Of a stretch of DNA of 64,000 nucleotides, positions 49,401-63,700 are shown piece by piece. Origin of the DNA: Promerops cafer (Eukaryota > Chordata > Aves > Passeriformes > Nectariniidae); assembly GCA_013398275.1 (NCBI GenBank), contig VZSE01008770.1, positions 1,259,476-1,323,475 of the forward strand. The letters are read 5' to 3'. The number at the start of each line of letters is the position of its first letter. Position 1 is the first letter of the stretch. The position numbers and the translations under genes were made by a program. The notes under the pieces were generated by a model that saw only the letters and a program-made list of their open reading frames with translations, was not told where the DNA came from and did no database searches.

Positions 49401-52400
49401 GTATAAGAGAAAAGGGAAAGGAAGAAAAAGTCCTGTGAAAGGGGAGGCACTGCTTGGAGATTTTTCCATCCTTATTATTTTTAAGAGAAGTCATGAAGAT
49501 GGATTGGCTTTTGAGCTGCACTGCTGTTGGAAGACTCTTACAGGGCTCTTGGCAGGAGGAGAGAGAGGATCGGTAACTGGAACTCCAAAATGTCAGCTAC
49601 CTTAGATTTGGATGCCAAATTCTGAGAAAGAAATTCTAGACCTAAATTAACAAAGATTTACTGTTTGACGTGTCTCACGGTCCCATAATGTCTTAGCAGA
49701 TGTGCTGACAGCTCTCTCCTGAAGGGTTTTGTGGGATTTTTTTTTGTTTGGATTAGCTTCCACCCCTCTTAATTTTACTTTTAGGAGTCCCATCAGATCC
49801 CAGGAGAATATTCTGCTGGGGAGAACCCTGAGTTTACTGAGGTTGCTGACCTGGAGATGGTGGCCTATTGAGCAGGCATTTCTGTGAATCCTTCTATCCT
49901 GCAAAGTAAATATCCCAGCATGGGAAGGTGGCCCTTGGGAGCCAGCCTGCTGCAGTGAGCTTGTGCTGTTCTAGCTGTGTATCTAGGGATGTGTGTGCTA
50001 ACAGCAGAATAAATTATGCAAAACAGGTCTCCTACCTACCAGGGAAACATCTAACACAGTCAAGGACTGCACTTGAAATGTCTCTCTTTAAAGAAAAGTT
50101 GCTTCAAAGGGATACTGATCAAAGCCTGAATAAATTCCCAAAGGACATGGAAATGTATGCATAGAGAGATTATACTCCAAATGCTAACAGTGAATGTTTA
50201 GCTATTTGGTATCTGGCTATTATATAATAATAGTTATGGATGTGAAATGTCTTAATTTTGCTGTGACAGCTTGACTGTATTCCCAGATGTTAAATATTTC
50301 AAAGCTTATCTTACATATATTCATAAACAAGATGAAAGTGTTAATTCTAATTAAAATGATGCACAGTTCAGTAGCAGCCCTAATAAAGTCCCTGTGGAAC
50401 AGTGAATTTAATAGCAGTCAATCTTTTATGCAGAATCAAAATGTAGATTTCAATTGTACTGTAAACCAATCTTCAAGGAGAAACTGAGCAGTCAAGATGG
50501 AACAACTGAAAAATCATATTAAAGAGTTATTTCAATATGTGCAGAATTTTACCTACCAGTATCTGTGTGTAATGGTAGTTCAGAAAGAAATTGAGGGAGG
50601 GGGGCAGTACATGCAGGCAATGACCCTTCTGAAGTTTAATGAATATTCTAGTGTCCTGAAGTACATATTTCACTTGGTGAGTATTTATAGGTTGTGCTTG
50701 TGGTAATATTCCTCATCGTACTTGCCTGTTACATTTTTTCTTGCAATTATTTTTAATCAGTATTTGAGAAACCACTGTTTTTTAATGTAATTTAACACTT
50801 ACACATGTGTATGTTCAAGATGCCTCCATAAGGATAGCAGGAGCTTAAGTGTGGAATTACTGGGAGGTGAGAGACTGGAGTAAAAGATGTAAAAGTATTT
50901 TTTTATTTTAAGGCAGAATAAATGTTCCACCACGTCTAACAGAAAAAAATAAAAGAAGGTAAAAAGTCAGGAGGTGGTAAAGACCCTGAGGAGAGTCCAA
51001 GGGGAATGCCTGGAGACCAGGTTGGTTTGTAGCATTTAGGATACCTGGAAAGGCAAGTCCCAGATTATAAGGAAATGTACATTTTTCTTTTCAAGATCAG
51101 AATAGGGATTCTTTGACATGCTGTAAATTAATAGTACATTTAATTACTTCTGTGTGTGTTTCTCTTTGTAAACTAGGAAGTATTACCATTTTGCCTATTT
51201 ATCTCAGTTGTTTAATACTATATACCCAGTTACTGCAATTAGCAGATCATATTAAACCATGTTAGTAAGAGAAATTCTGTGAAGGAATTTCATTTTGCAA
51301 AAAGTCTTTCTCAGTTCTTAATAAAGACTTGAATTCTCTTCAGAAGAAAGTTTTGGAGTAAAATTTATATTGGTCAGAATTTTTTTTCCCTTCCATATTC
51401 TTTCCTTAGGAAACATGAAAGTAAATTGACAGTGCAAAAAAATAAAATCATAAATCCTTAGTGCAGTGTAGAATATTGAAAACTTCATTTTAAAAGGCTA
51501 TTGGAATTGTTGGATTTTTTTTTTGTCTTTACTGCAATCGTGCAAAATGTTTAACTTTTGTCAGAAAATCAGCTTCTAGTCATAACGGATTAGTATTTCA
51601 TGTTTGAGGTGTTCATGTTTGTTCCAGTTTTTGTGGTTTTGTTTTCTTTAACTATTTCACTTATATTGTTTTGGATTGTGTGGGCTACATTGTTTTTTTA
51701 ACTTGATCAGGTGATTAAAAGTTGGAAATCAAATTTCATGTTTGAAACTTCTTAAAAATTGATGAAAATCCAAATATTTAGTGAAAAGTCCCCAAATAAT
51801 CTACAGTTTTTAACTGAAAAACAGCTAAACAGTTATATCAGAAGAGGATGAAGTCTGTATATATTGTTAATATCCCAGAGGAAATGGCTACTGCATTGAC
51901 AAAATCCCATTACAGAGATTTTTCAGTGCTTTGCGCTGGTGGATGTCTCTGAATGGCTCCTTGTCAGTCTGTGGGGGGCTGGCTGTGCTTCTCCTGCTGA
52001 ACTTCCTTAGATTTTTCCCTTTGTTCAATGGCTCAGACTAGCTGGAAAAAAGTAATTTTCTTTTCTATGGAACTGATGTGTTTAACTGTTTATTAACTGT
52101 TATGTCCCAACCTGTTCGTAGCCACCACCAAATTTTGCAATTGTCTGGTCAGCTGGTATCACCAATTTTGGAATTAAAAATGCAAGAACAGGCAAGAAAT
52201 CATTATTAATCAGGATTAATCTGATAGCAGGAGTAAGGTGGTATGGGGCCATATGAAAAAAATCATGCATTTCTCTCAAGTTAGACATGAGATAGACTTG
52301 TAGATAATTATTGAAATATATTTTTTCTGATCTGTGTGCTTCTAAGGGGTTGTTTAGAGCTTCCAGTGATAAATGCCGATTTGTGCTCATGGGAACACTA

Positions 52401-55400
52401 CACACTAAACTCAGAATTTTCAATATCAAGCCATTTAATCATTAGCAGCTCTGGGTTCTGATCCTGATGAGACTTTTTAAATTAATTTGGAGGTGGGGTG
52501 ATGGTGCAATTTGGGGATAGTGAGTGAAAGGTCTGTAGTTTCCAAAGGAAGATAGTGGCTAATTTCCATTAAGGTCATGCAAATCAGAAACGAAACAGTG
52601 CTTGGCTAAGTGATTGTTAATACATCAGGAAAAAAAAATCTAGTCACCAACTTGATAGCTCCATAATCTTCCACTATTGTGATTTAATACTTATGCAGCA
52701 CTTCTCCATAGAGTTTGTTGGGTGCTTTGTTTTAGGGTTTTGTTTGTTGGTTTGGTTTTTAAGTATAAATGTGCAATATATGAAGCAAAGTTGCCAGGAA
52801 AACCTACTCTAAGAGTTCAGGCTGTTTTATGCGACAGATCTGACACATGCAGATGGATTATTGTGGCATTTTTAAACTTTGAAATAACTTTGTGATGGGT
52901 TTAAATCTAAAGATGCCATACCACAAACTCCTGTGACTAGAGAAACCTTGATTAAACTGAGTTCCTCCTCTAAGGGAGGAAGTGGCCCAACTAAATGAGG
53001 ATAAATTTTACAGCAACCCACTCGTGCTCGAGGTAGCTGTTGCAAAAGAATTAATGACAATATAAATGTAAAGATCTGCAAGTAATTTTCAGATTGCTCT
53101 CTGTGGACATATTTTGTTGTTTTAAAAATAGACATCATGCTATTCACCATAGCCTATGGAGAGAAGTAATCTTTTTTTTAAGCTGTAAAGTAAAAATGTG
53201 AGCAAGCTGTCAAAGCGTAAAATGATATGATTTCATAAAATACATTGCTTTGTCAAATGATCCCAAACTAACCTAATCATTTTTAAAGGCAGCCTTGAGA
53301 TTGCTCTTACCCCATGAGTCTTGAATTGGAATAAATTTCCGTGTGGCAGTATTGTAAGAGAAAAAGATCCACAGATGAAATGCTGTTTGGTATCTTACCA
53401 CTCCAGTTCCTAAGTCCTCTTACATTGTCAACATACTTTTTAACCATTTTCCAGTCTTTTCACTTCTTTTTACCGATGCTGCAGTGTCTAAGCAAGGATT
53501 CCTAAGTGTGGTACTCATTCTTTTGCATAAATCTAGGAAATATTGCACTGTAAATGTCTTGTGAAAGCTGCAATTTTGTGATTAGAAAGAAGTATTTTAT
53601 CCTCTATGTGAAAGCTCTCATTTCAAAATTCTCGAATTTTCAAAGGGTTGTTGTTTGTGAGTGGTTTGTGGTTGGTTTGTTTGGGTTTATTTTTTTCCCT
53701 GAAGTAGTATCCAGTCTTTTTGGAAATAAAAAGAATATAATTTGTAAGGAATAACAAGAAATGCTGGAATCTACCGGGCAGTAATACTTACAGTTAGTTA
53801 GAAAAGGAATTGTATAATAAAAGATTTTCCTTCATGAGAAACGTGTAAAACTGATCGTTGTTTCTGATTGATGGACTTTGCTACAGTTCAGAAATAAATT
53901 AGGTAAACCTGAAAGAACCGAAGGCTCAGTAGCTATAAAACAACCTATTGATTTTTGACTAAAACTCTGTCTTCAGTAGTTTTTACAGTTGCCTGCATCC
54001 AGAAAAGCTCACAGTGTAGCTACTACGGAAGCAATTTAAGTAATTGGTATTTGATTGGCTCTTTATACCTATGCCTTGTCCCTCTTTACCTAAGTGTTAA
54101 TAGTAGCAGCAGAGCAATTTAACCTGAAAATCAAGGACAAGGGCACAATGAAACCCTGCTGTTAATGTAGAAGTGAGTGGTAGTAATAGTAAAGGTGCTC
54201 AAGTAGTTTATTTTTTTGCTTAAACTTTGAGAGCATCAGCACTTTTACTTTTCCACATAGATTCTCCTGGGTCTTTCTGCAGCTACTTTGTTTTCCCTTT
54301 CTGAAGGGACTGAGATTGTGCTTTTTTGTTGGCTTTTGTGGGGTTTATTTGTTTGGTGGGGGATTATTTTGTTTATCAAGAGGACTTCAGCAGAAATACA
54401 AACCATGGGCATTCTGAGGAACAATCAAATGGTTACAATGGCTGCCATTCCTGAGAAAAGTCCATGATAAAACTATTGCAATAATAATACGTAGCTCTTT
54501 TTCTCCAAAGGGACTTGTGCCTGAGAGAATTGCATGATATCAATTCTACTGTGAGCAATTAGCTGTGGCAGGTATCTTGAAAAAGGGATAACTTGAAAGA
54601 AACCTTCAAGGATTTTTCTTCATTAGGCTTCTGTGCTAGTGACAGTGGGAAAATGCAGTGAATCCTTAAAAATATTTAAAAATCAGTAGACTGTGCAGTT
54701 TGAATATATTGAGTATACAGGAGGTCAGTGGTGTTGTTTTGAGCTTTACCTTCTTAGTAATCTTGCTTAATACCCTGTTAAAATCGTCATCTTAAAAATG
54801 TTAGTTTAACCCTTGCTACATGTCTTGAAGTAGTTTTTATTTGGTCTCAAATGTTTCTACAGTGCTGTATTCTGACCTTCTTGGAGCATTCATTCTATAC
54901 CCAGACTGTACTGTAGCAGGGTAGAAAGGGGGCAAAACTGTTTTTTCACATGTAGAAAACAGGCTGTATTTGAAAGCTGTTTTGGCTTCCCTGCAGAATT
55001 ACAGCAGGCATATTTGTGAGACTTAAAAATAGGGATAAATTAGTGAATGTATTTTATTTATTAGCAGCATCCTTGAGATATTTCACTCTTTACATTTAAA
55101 TACTGTCAGGACATTACATTTCAAAACATAATAATTCCCCTGGAAGAGTGTTGTGGCAGAGCTTGCCACAGTCAGTGTTCATAATGCATTTTCCAAGGAG
55201 TGTTTATCTCTGTCTTCTCCCTCAGGTTGTGGTGCACCTCTTCTGAGGGGATGTCTGCTGGTCAGTGAATTTCTCATTCTTTCAGAACAAGCATTTGCAT
55301 ATCAAAGGCCTGATAGGAGTAAACACACTTTATGCTTCCATCTGTCTTTCTCTTCCCTTTGAGACACAAAATAAGAACGGTGTAGCAAGCAAGAGGGTTA

Positions 55401-55531
55401 ATTTTTTGTTCTTTAAGCCTATACCATTTTGCTTTGAAATATGAAGGAGGCCTGGATACAGTTTTCCATAGCTGTGTTTCTTTCTATGAAGCTCTCTTGA
55501 CTGAAGCTACCCTAAGTGGCACTTCTGAGAC

Positions 55532-55546
55532 AAAAAAAAAAAAAAA
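55532..55546 (+). repeat. Poly-A tract, 15 A
   Basis: Fifteen consecutive A between GAGAC and GCCTTC. It is a simple homopolymer with no adjacent retrogene sequence visible. Confidence 0.8.
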
Positions 55547-57749
55547 GCCTTCATTCTTCATTTCTTAACTCTGTATTTTCTAGTATTTAAAAAGAAAAAA
55601 AAGAAATAATCTCAGAACATCTTCAGTCTTTGTCTAGTAATAGAAGTTGAACTCTACACATCTTTATCTTCTTGCAAATTAAATATTATTAATATTGTTC
55701 TCTAAAGCAGGCATAATTTCTCAGTGTCTATAGGAAATGAGATCAGGTTTTGTTTTCATTTCTTACTTCTCTTGTACTGGTTCCCAATACAAATTTTTCT
55801 TTGTAATTTCAAGGAATGAACTTGTTCATAAACCAGGATTAGGGCTCTGTTAGAGGTTACCAGCAATGATCAAAGTGCCATTATTCTGAGTGTGTGCATT
55901 AAAGTTTATTTTGAAACCTGAACTCATTCATTTAGGGGGAGTTTAGGTGAGCATCCAGCTCACATCTCTGCCCAGCCCAAGCAAGTCTGGTTCAAGCACT
56001 GTTGTGAGGAGCAGCTGCATGAGGTTCCCAAGGGAACAACAGTTCCTCTACTTATTAACCCTTTCTGGGATGGTCTCCACAGGCTCAGCAGGGAATACAC
56101 TATTGGGACTCTGCTCTCTCCCATCCCAGCGTGTTTCCATTGAAGCAACAGATCTCCCCCTTGAGTTTGCATCATGGAATTTTCAGAATGAAAAATCCAG
56201 ATTCAGTGCTGTGCTTTCTAGTCTCTTTTCCCTTTTCATAATTTTGAAGCTCTGCTGTTCATCACTTGACAGGAGTTCATTGTGTGAGGCCAAAGAGAAG
56301 ATCATTTTGAGTTTCTATTTATTGTAGCTTGAAACCAAATCTGGATTTGCTGCCAAAGAATTTTATTATCTTTGATGGAGAGGATGAGTTCACAAACTCT
56401 TTGGAGCGTGGATCTCCTATTTTCATTTAAACTTGTACGGTACCAAGCCCGGTAGGGTCACAACCTCTACTGGGTTCTTTGAGCAGTATTTTAAAGGTAT
56501 AAACTTCTAAGGCATCTTCTTGGTAGTTTAGAATGCTGGATGCAGCCAAAGGCCTCACACTCTGTTGTCCTTAGAAGCCATCTTTTTGACAGAGGTTAGT
56601 GTAGGGGGAAAAAAAAAATCAACTACATGTCATCAATGAACTCTCGTGTCCAGTAAAAAAATAGCTGCTGTGAAAGACCTCTAAATGAAGCTGGAGGTTT
56701 TCCTTTTCCCCTCAGTAAAAGTTTCACAGGATAAATTAATCTGGCAAGAACCACTGTGCAACTGCGTGGGCTCAGTCAGTGAACAGGTGTAGCTACTGAA
56801 CTAAATTATCTTCTGTCATGTGGGGATGCAACACAGCAAACTTTATTTTTAACTGCCAGGACAAATATGTCAAAAATAAGTCTCTAATATGACAGAATGC
56901 ACACAAGGAGAATATCTGAGAACATTTTACTGGTTTCCTTCATCATTTTAGTTATGCTTCTCATTTCTCATCAACAGCAGCACTGAAATTATTAGAATAT
57001 GTTCAATTTTTGGCACTTCTTTTCCCAGGCTTTGGTTTGTAGAGCTTTCTTCTGATGGAACTGTTCATGGTAGGACTTTGAAGTAGAGGGGCTTATAAGG
57101 GGATTGTTGTTAAAAATGCAGATGCCTGTATTCCCTAAGGAGAGGAACTTGTTTCATAACTGGAGTTTTTTATCTTGGATACCATAACTTGGAATTTGTC
57201 CTCTGCTTTGCTGGAAGGGGACACAAGTGACCCAATATGAAGATTGCTTCATACAAGTTGTGTTGTGAATTAAAGTGATGAAAAGTGGCATCCAGCTCTT
57301 ACGAGGCAGCTTGAAAAACTGAGTTGTTATTCAAGTTGAGTTAAAAAAACAAGATAATTTGATAAGACCCTGTGCTTTTTTATCACAACCAAAAAGTCTA
57401 GTAGACTTTTCATAGAAGAGAGAGAAATCTTGGGAAGCTTTTCAAGGCTGTTGTCCCTTTCAGTGATAACTTGGTACGTTGCTTTTCTTTCTCTTAAGCT
57501 GGTTGCTTTCCAGATTGAAAGCCACAGATGATGGTCTTTGAGAAAGAGGAAACAAATCTGACTTTCTAATTGATGCCAGTGAGAACCACCCTAACGCTTG
57601 CACCATGTTTTTAATTTGTAGTGGTCATAATTTTTGTTCCAATCGGACTTAAGATATAAAGCCCTCTATTATTATAAAGATTTTTACCTGTGACTTTGTG
57701 CTTAAAAAGACATACATGTATCATTAGTATTTTTCAGAAGTACATATCT

Positions 57750-57795
57750 GGCAGTTGGATTACATGATTGTTGTAGTTCCCATCTGTTCTAATTA
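57750..57795 (+). mobile_element. Short CR1 3'-tail remnant
   Basis: GGCAGTTGGATTACATGATTGTTGTAGTTCCCATCTGTTCTAAT resembles the CR1 tail GGCAGTTGGACTAGATGATC..GTAGGTCCCTTCCAAC over about 40 bases. The terminal octamers are lost. The match is short and diverged, so this is a likely but not certain identification. Confidence 0.5.
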
Positions 57796-60700
57796 GGAAT
57801 ATTTGAATAGGTCATCCAGAAAAGCATTTATTTTTAGTTTTGAACTGGATATTGAAAGATAGTGATGGCAGGTTTATATTTGTTATTGTAAAAAAGAGAA
57901 CAAAAACCACCACATGCAAAAACACCCAAGAAAGAAAGAAAGTCTTGAGTATTTTTTTCTGCTTTCTACCTTAAAAGAAACTTAAGCATGTAATACAATG
58001 CCTTTGCATTCTATTTATTAGTATTTAGATATTTGAAAGGGTAAATGCTTCTTTGAAAAGTCTAAATGTGTAGGTATACATGTTTAAATTATTTCAAGTC
58101 TGTTTTTTGGTCTAATGAAATAAATTAGCATATTCATCTCCCAATACATCCCTTTTTTTTTTTTCTTATTTACAAAGCATTTTAACATTTTGGAAGGACT
58201 GGGTTAGTTTAGAAGTCACCCTTTGCTATTACACTCTCTCATAAACTTTGAGTACATTTGGGTGATGAAGAGGGACTGAAAACAAATGATACAAATTTAG
58301 GACAGAAATATCTTTACTGGGCCTTCATTCTGTGTTTTGCTGCAGGTGGCAGCAAAGCTAAGAAACATTATGCAAACAGAGACATATTGTCTGAACAACT
58401 TCAGTTCTGTAAAAAACATATCAAATTCTGATGAAATTTAATGGCACATAAATAGCTTCCAACATGACTGATAAATTTAAAATGCTTTGCTGAGGCAGAA
58501 GAATGAGTAATTGTTTGTACATTTGCTAAACTTTGGGGGAATTTTACCAAATACCTTGCTGGTAATGGAAAAGTCAAAATATATTTTTTTCTTCTCAATT
58601 TCACATGGGTTAGATTAAAATGTAGTCAGTGTTGCTACTTCTAAGTTGTAAGGTAAGATTTTTTAGAAAAAAAATTCTGTACATCCCTCCATATATCAGC
58701 AAAATAGCCCACAGAGTCTCTGGCAAGGCTGGAATCTTAATTAAAGGAGTTCCATATTTTACATTAAAAAGTCTTTAAGCAGTCTTAGCCCTTCAGAAGA
58801 CATTGAAATGGTATTGTAGCAATAAGTAACAAAGATCTGCCTGGATTATTCAAACAATGGAACAGTTCAAATTGATCTTATCCATTGTGGCTGAACTTAC
58901 CTTTACATAAATTGATAGCCTGGAGGTTAATGAGGGAAGATTATAAAATTGCTCCAGGAATCTTGGGCTTTACAAGGTCAGCAGTGTTGTAGAACTGGGC
59001 TAGACAAAGAAGGAACCTAAACTGCCTTAAGCTGCCTGCATTTGTTTGGCCAATTGCAGTGTCAAAAGTGGAAACCCGTTTTTTAATGAGAGTACATCTA
59101 TTACAGTATTGATTCAGCCAGCAGCTGAAGGGGGGAAAAAGGATTGAAAATTTCATATTCAGCAAGGGGTTTCTTTGAGAAGATGCTCAGATCATGCAAA
59201 CTGATCTGTGCTGGAGGAATGAGGGCTTGTGTTAGCATGGTGGAGTAATCATAACAAAAGTGAGAAGTCAGATGCTTTGTGTTCGTCAGGAAAAAAACCA
59301 AACAGTGATATTCTTTAGAGATATATCAATACTAAGGAAATAGATTATGAAGTAATACGCTTGCCATATTTCGTCATTGTTTTACTTACATTAGCCAAAT
59401 GCTCTGTATGGTAGAACAGGAATCTTTTATATTTAAATGCTGTTTAAAAGGTGCTGTAGGAACTTTGCTAAAAACACACAGCCCATTTTGGCTCCCGTAA
59501 GTGAATGCAAGGTAAATGAGTTGTTGCTGGGCAGTGCAGTGTCTACAGTCTTAGCTCAGAATTGGCTTTTGAAAATCATTTGTGCAGGCTTGATGGCAGG
59601 TGAGGGAGCTTTTCAGTAGGAATAATGAAATTATTCTTCAGATGTTTATGAAGCAGGGAAGCACAAAAATGCCCAACTGCAAAGGTGGTAATGAGGGTTG
59701 ATTTTCGAAGCCAGCTAGGGAGAGGGGAGTCGGTAGAATGCCGAGGGAAGTGAGCTTGGGTTAGACCATAAGCAGCTCTCAGGAAGACAAGGGGCTTGTA
59801 TTTGACAGTATAAAGTAGGAAAAAGGAGAAAAAAATGGGATGCAAAAACCTGTAGAGGTGATCTTTGCAGTAATATTCTGAACAGGGACGAGCAGGGCAA
59901 AATGTGTTGTCAAGGCAAGTGAGAGAGAGCTACAGTAATTCAGTCTTAATAAATGAACTTGAATGTCTTGGGGATGTAATTAAAAAAACACAGCCAACAT
60001 CTGTCTCCATGGAGGAGAAGGCAGAATTTTGATAGGAGTCTTGTCCCTTAATCTACTGCACAAGTGGTTGAACAATATTTATAAAGCTTTGCTTGAATTA
60101 CGTTGATCAAAGTCCATTTGGAAAGAAACTCTTAGTTGCCTGGTGTGTTTACTAATAAATGTTTCCTTGGATCATCCAAAAGATGGTGTTTGTTTATTTT
60201 TAATTAGTAGAATTAAGTAGCAAATAGAAAACTACGAATACAGTGAATATTTAATGTTAAGAGCAAGAGTTTCCAGGAACTCCTTACCAATTTCCTACCT
60301 TGAACACGTTGTATATAATGGAAATAGTGGATTTTAATTTGTTTAATTATGACTCTAAAGAAAGATGAATTTTTATGCTTTGTTACTTTGTACTCCTTTA
60401 TCTTACTATTTATTTTACAACATATGATAGAAACCCATGACAATATATAATTATTTAATATTTGCTCTTACTTAGATACATATTTGTGGGTATTTTGATC
60501 CTCTTATGATCCTCTTAAAGGATATTATAAATGCATTTCCCATACACAGCTAGAAAAACACACATTTACTCTCTCCCACATACTGAGGCTGTTCTTTATT
60601 TTTTCCAGAATTACTTTATGTAAAGCAGCACTGAATTCCTTCACAGATGGACTGTTCTTGTTCTTCCAGTGTCTGAGGATAATTATCATAGCAATTAGAT

Positions 60701-63700
60701 TAAGAGATTGAGTTCCATTTCACGTGGGATACTGGGTGATTTAGATTGATCGAGTAAGAACTGACATGGTTTTGAGTCTGAGGCTTGTGTTTTGGGGGCT
60801 TTTTTTTTGCATAATTCCATTTTCTAATATTTGTGAAACCTCTGCCAAAGCATTCTTACTGTTTAATGCTCTCAGAACATATGCTTATAGTCTCCAGTGC
60901 TTTCCAAATACCTCCAGCATTGTCATTTTGTCTTAAGCCCAGACTGTTCATTTTGACAAATGTCTAGTAAATTTTAGAGGCTATTAAGCATTGTTGTAGT
61001 GCCAGTTATTTCTCAACTGAACTTGTCACTTTTTGTGCAGCTAAAACTTCTTTTTGCTTTCATACTGCTTTGAATAAAGTTAAAAAGGAAATATTTTCAA
61101 TTATTCTACTAGAAGTTATTGCAGTATAGAATACTGCGTTTAACATATGTATTTGTTATTTTTATAAGAATTTTTACATATCTTTACCTAGGAGGATTAA
61201 TTTCCTTCCAAAACATTATTTTTTTTTTATCTCCTTTGCAGACTAAGGTAGAGCTGTTGTTCCACACAAATGTGATTTGGGTAGAGAACAATGAACATTA
61301 TTTCAAAATAAAGACATAACAGCAAGAAAATATTATTTCCTATTTTAGTTTTGCTGTATAACACTTGGCCTTTTATTTGAAATTGTGTTTTTCCAGGAAT
61401 AAGCTGCACACTTTGAGGGATCTTAATTTGATTTGTCATCTGCTTCTATCTGCATCTCCAAAAATGTCTGGTTATTTGATAAAATTAAATTTCAGTATGA
61501 GAGCCTGTTCCTGAAATGCTCCATTCTGTGGTAGAGTTTCCTTTTTTTGACCTAAGACATTAATTTTTCATCTTGCCTGTGTGCAGCAGTGATCTGTGCT
61601 GCAGTGACATTCATCTGCTGTGTTCTGAGGCTGGGTAACCCTTCTGGGATGTTTTATGGGTGTGCAGTCCGTGTCCTGCCGAAACGAAATGAGTGAAGCC
61701 TTTGCTCTCACATCACCAGTGATGATTCTGGCACCTAACAAGGCACACACAGAGTCCCTTTAAACGGAAGATTTCTGTGTGCTGTGCTTTGTTTTTCTCA
61801 GGACAGGCTGTAACTACAGGAACCTAATCCCTTGAGGGAACATTGGCAAACCACATAACAGTTTGTAGGGTGTTGTTTACCCCTAGCTGTGAGTGAGGCC
61901 ATTGACTGTAGACTATTTTAGTCCCTGGCATTTGTTTTATAAAAAGAAATCATAAGTTTTGTTGGGGTTTTTAAAAGATGAGTGTGTGAGGAGGGTGATG
62001 ACTGATGCCACACATAAATAACTCTGAGCTACAGATGTTGATACAAATGCCTTAGCATTTGTACTGTTACCAATCATCTGGTACCTCAGCACCTTCCATT
62101 TTTAAATCATTGCACAGAGACATTGCTGATTTTCATGGAAATGGAATAAGGCTGTTTGATTTGGAAAGCTTGGATTTTAAGTGTAATCTTCAGAATTACT
62201 TGTTGCCAGTCAGGTGTGAAGGGGAGAGCCAATCACACACAGCCTTCCCTTGGGTTTAGGACAATATTTGTTAAACTGCAATCTTTGGTCTTCCTGAGGT
62301 TACTCAAAACTACTGCTCTTACTGGTACCAATTCAAAGGATTCAGAACATAAAATTATGTCACCAAGCTACCTCTTCCATTTTTCCACTGACTGTCAAAG
62401 TTAATCCAGTTCATCATCTAAAGGAAGCATTTTCAATATCCCCAAAGGAAGGCACAGCTGCTGCTCCACTTTGTGTTCTTCAGTGCAGCCTGAAAAAGTT
62501 TTAACTGAGTCAACCAGAGTCTTGCTTTGGTACTTGCCTTCTTCTCAGGTGCATCCATGCAGTCTGTACCATGCCTGTAAATGTGGAAGCTTTCAAAGCA
62601 GTGTCCTGGGCATTTACTTCCATGCATGAAAAATAAGAGTCGGGTTCATCTTGCCTCTATGGTTGACCAATCTCAAATGGTTTGATTGCCAAGTCTTACT
62701 AACCATGAATCTGCACAATATAGAAAGCTATTTATATAAAACCTGTAAAATTATTTGCTTATCTTGTTAAGTATTTTTCACATTGTTCTCTTCTAAACAA
62801 GCACTTGAGATCCAAAGCAAAATAGAAGATCAAAGCAGTAATGTCCTTAACTGTCATGAACTAAATTATTTAAGAGACCCTCAGTGTCCCCAGAAAACCT
62901 GTACACTCAGATCTTGACTGAAGATATTTGCTGTCAAAATGTCTCACATCATCAAATCCTTCAGTACTTGGAAGCTTTAAGTGACACTTTCTGCAGAACT
63001 GCTTCCCACATACCTTTGTACTTAAAGCCCTGGAGAAACACTGGGATTACCTTGACCAAAGGTTATCTTTATGCACTTGGTGTGAAGTGAATAAGGGAAG
63101 CTACATGCTGGCTGTAGCCAGCCCCAAGCCTAAGAATATTTGAGTGTTGCCATTTGGAATTATTTTACAGGGAAAATCATCTGTGCCTAACTAGGGGATC
63201 ACAAGGAAGAGGGAAACGACGCGGGGGTTATAGACCTCATTGTCACAGTGATGTGACTGGTGCTCTTCCAACTTCTGCAGGGTTGGAGGCACAATATTTC
63301 CATGTTTGCTGTGTGATAACCTGACTCAGAATTCACCCCAGCACAGAATAAGATGTTAGAGCGTTTAGGGGTTTCTTGTAAAACCATCAAACGTCTGATG
63401 AACGGAGCTTGCTGCAAAGTACCATCTGGAATGGTACTAATATTTCAAGCAGAGCACAAAATCTATAACTAATTTGAACCTTAATTTGAGTAACACTTTT
63501 GAAAAATAGTCATCTATAGATGCATTAATTAAAGCATCGTGTGGAACATCCTGACCAGTACATAATTTGACATATAAAAGTCAATATAGTGAAGTCGAAG
63601 AGTAAACTAATGAGGTACTTAGTGATTTGAATTCCTAGGATCAGAGGGGCTTGACAGAATATTCTGGATATTGGAATCTTGTACTTACTGCAGTTTTCTT

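Larger units (their letters stand above)
41330..57749. other. Gene-free intronic stretch after the EPHA6 exon
   Basis: Intron with T/G-rich tracts near 44.06, 46.3-46.5, 52.72, 53.65 and 54.33 kb, a repeated motif block at 49165-49217 and the A15 run at 55.5 kb. The longest ORF (47132-47671, -, 179 codons) has no recognisable domain and is regarded as chance. I see no firm transposon identification before 57.75 kb. Confidence 0.6.

Noticed and set aside
52100..52429. 109-codon minus-strand ORF with protein-like composition
   Set aside because: I checked whether it could be an exon or a retrogene, but found no recognisable motif and no poly-A or splice signals.
55947..56327. 126-codon ORF on the plus strand
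   Set aside because: Ser/Leu-rich text without domain features. A GC-richer patch lowers stop frequency by itself.
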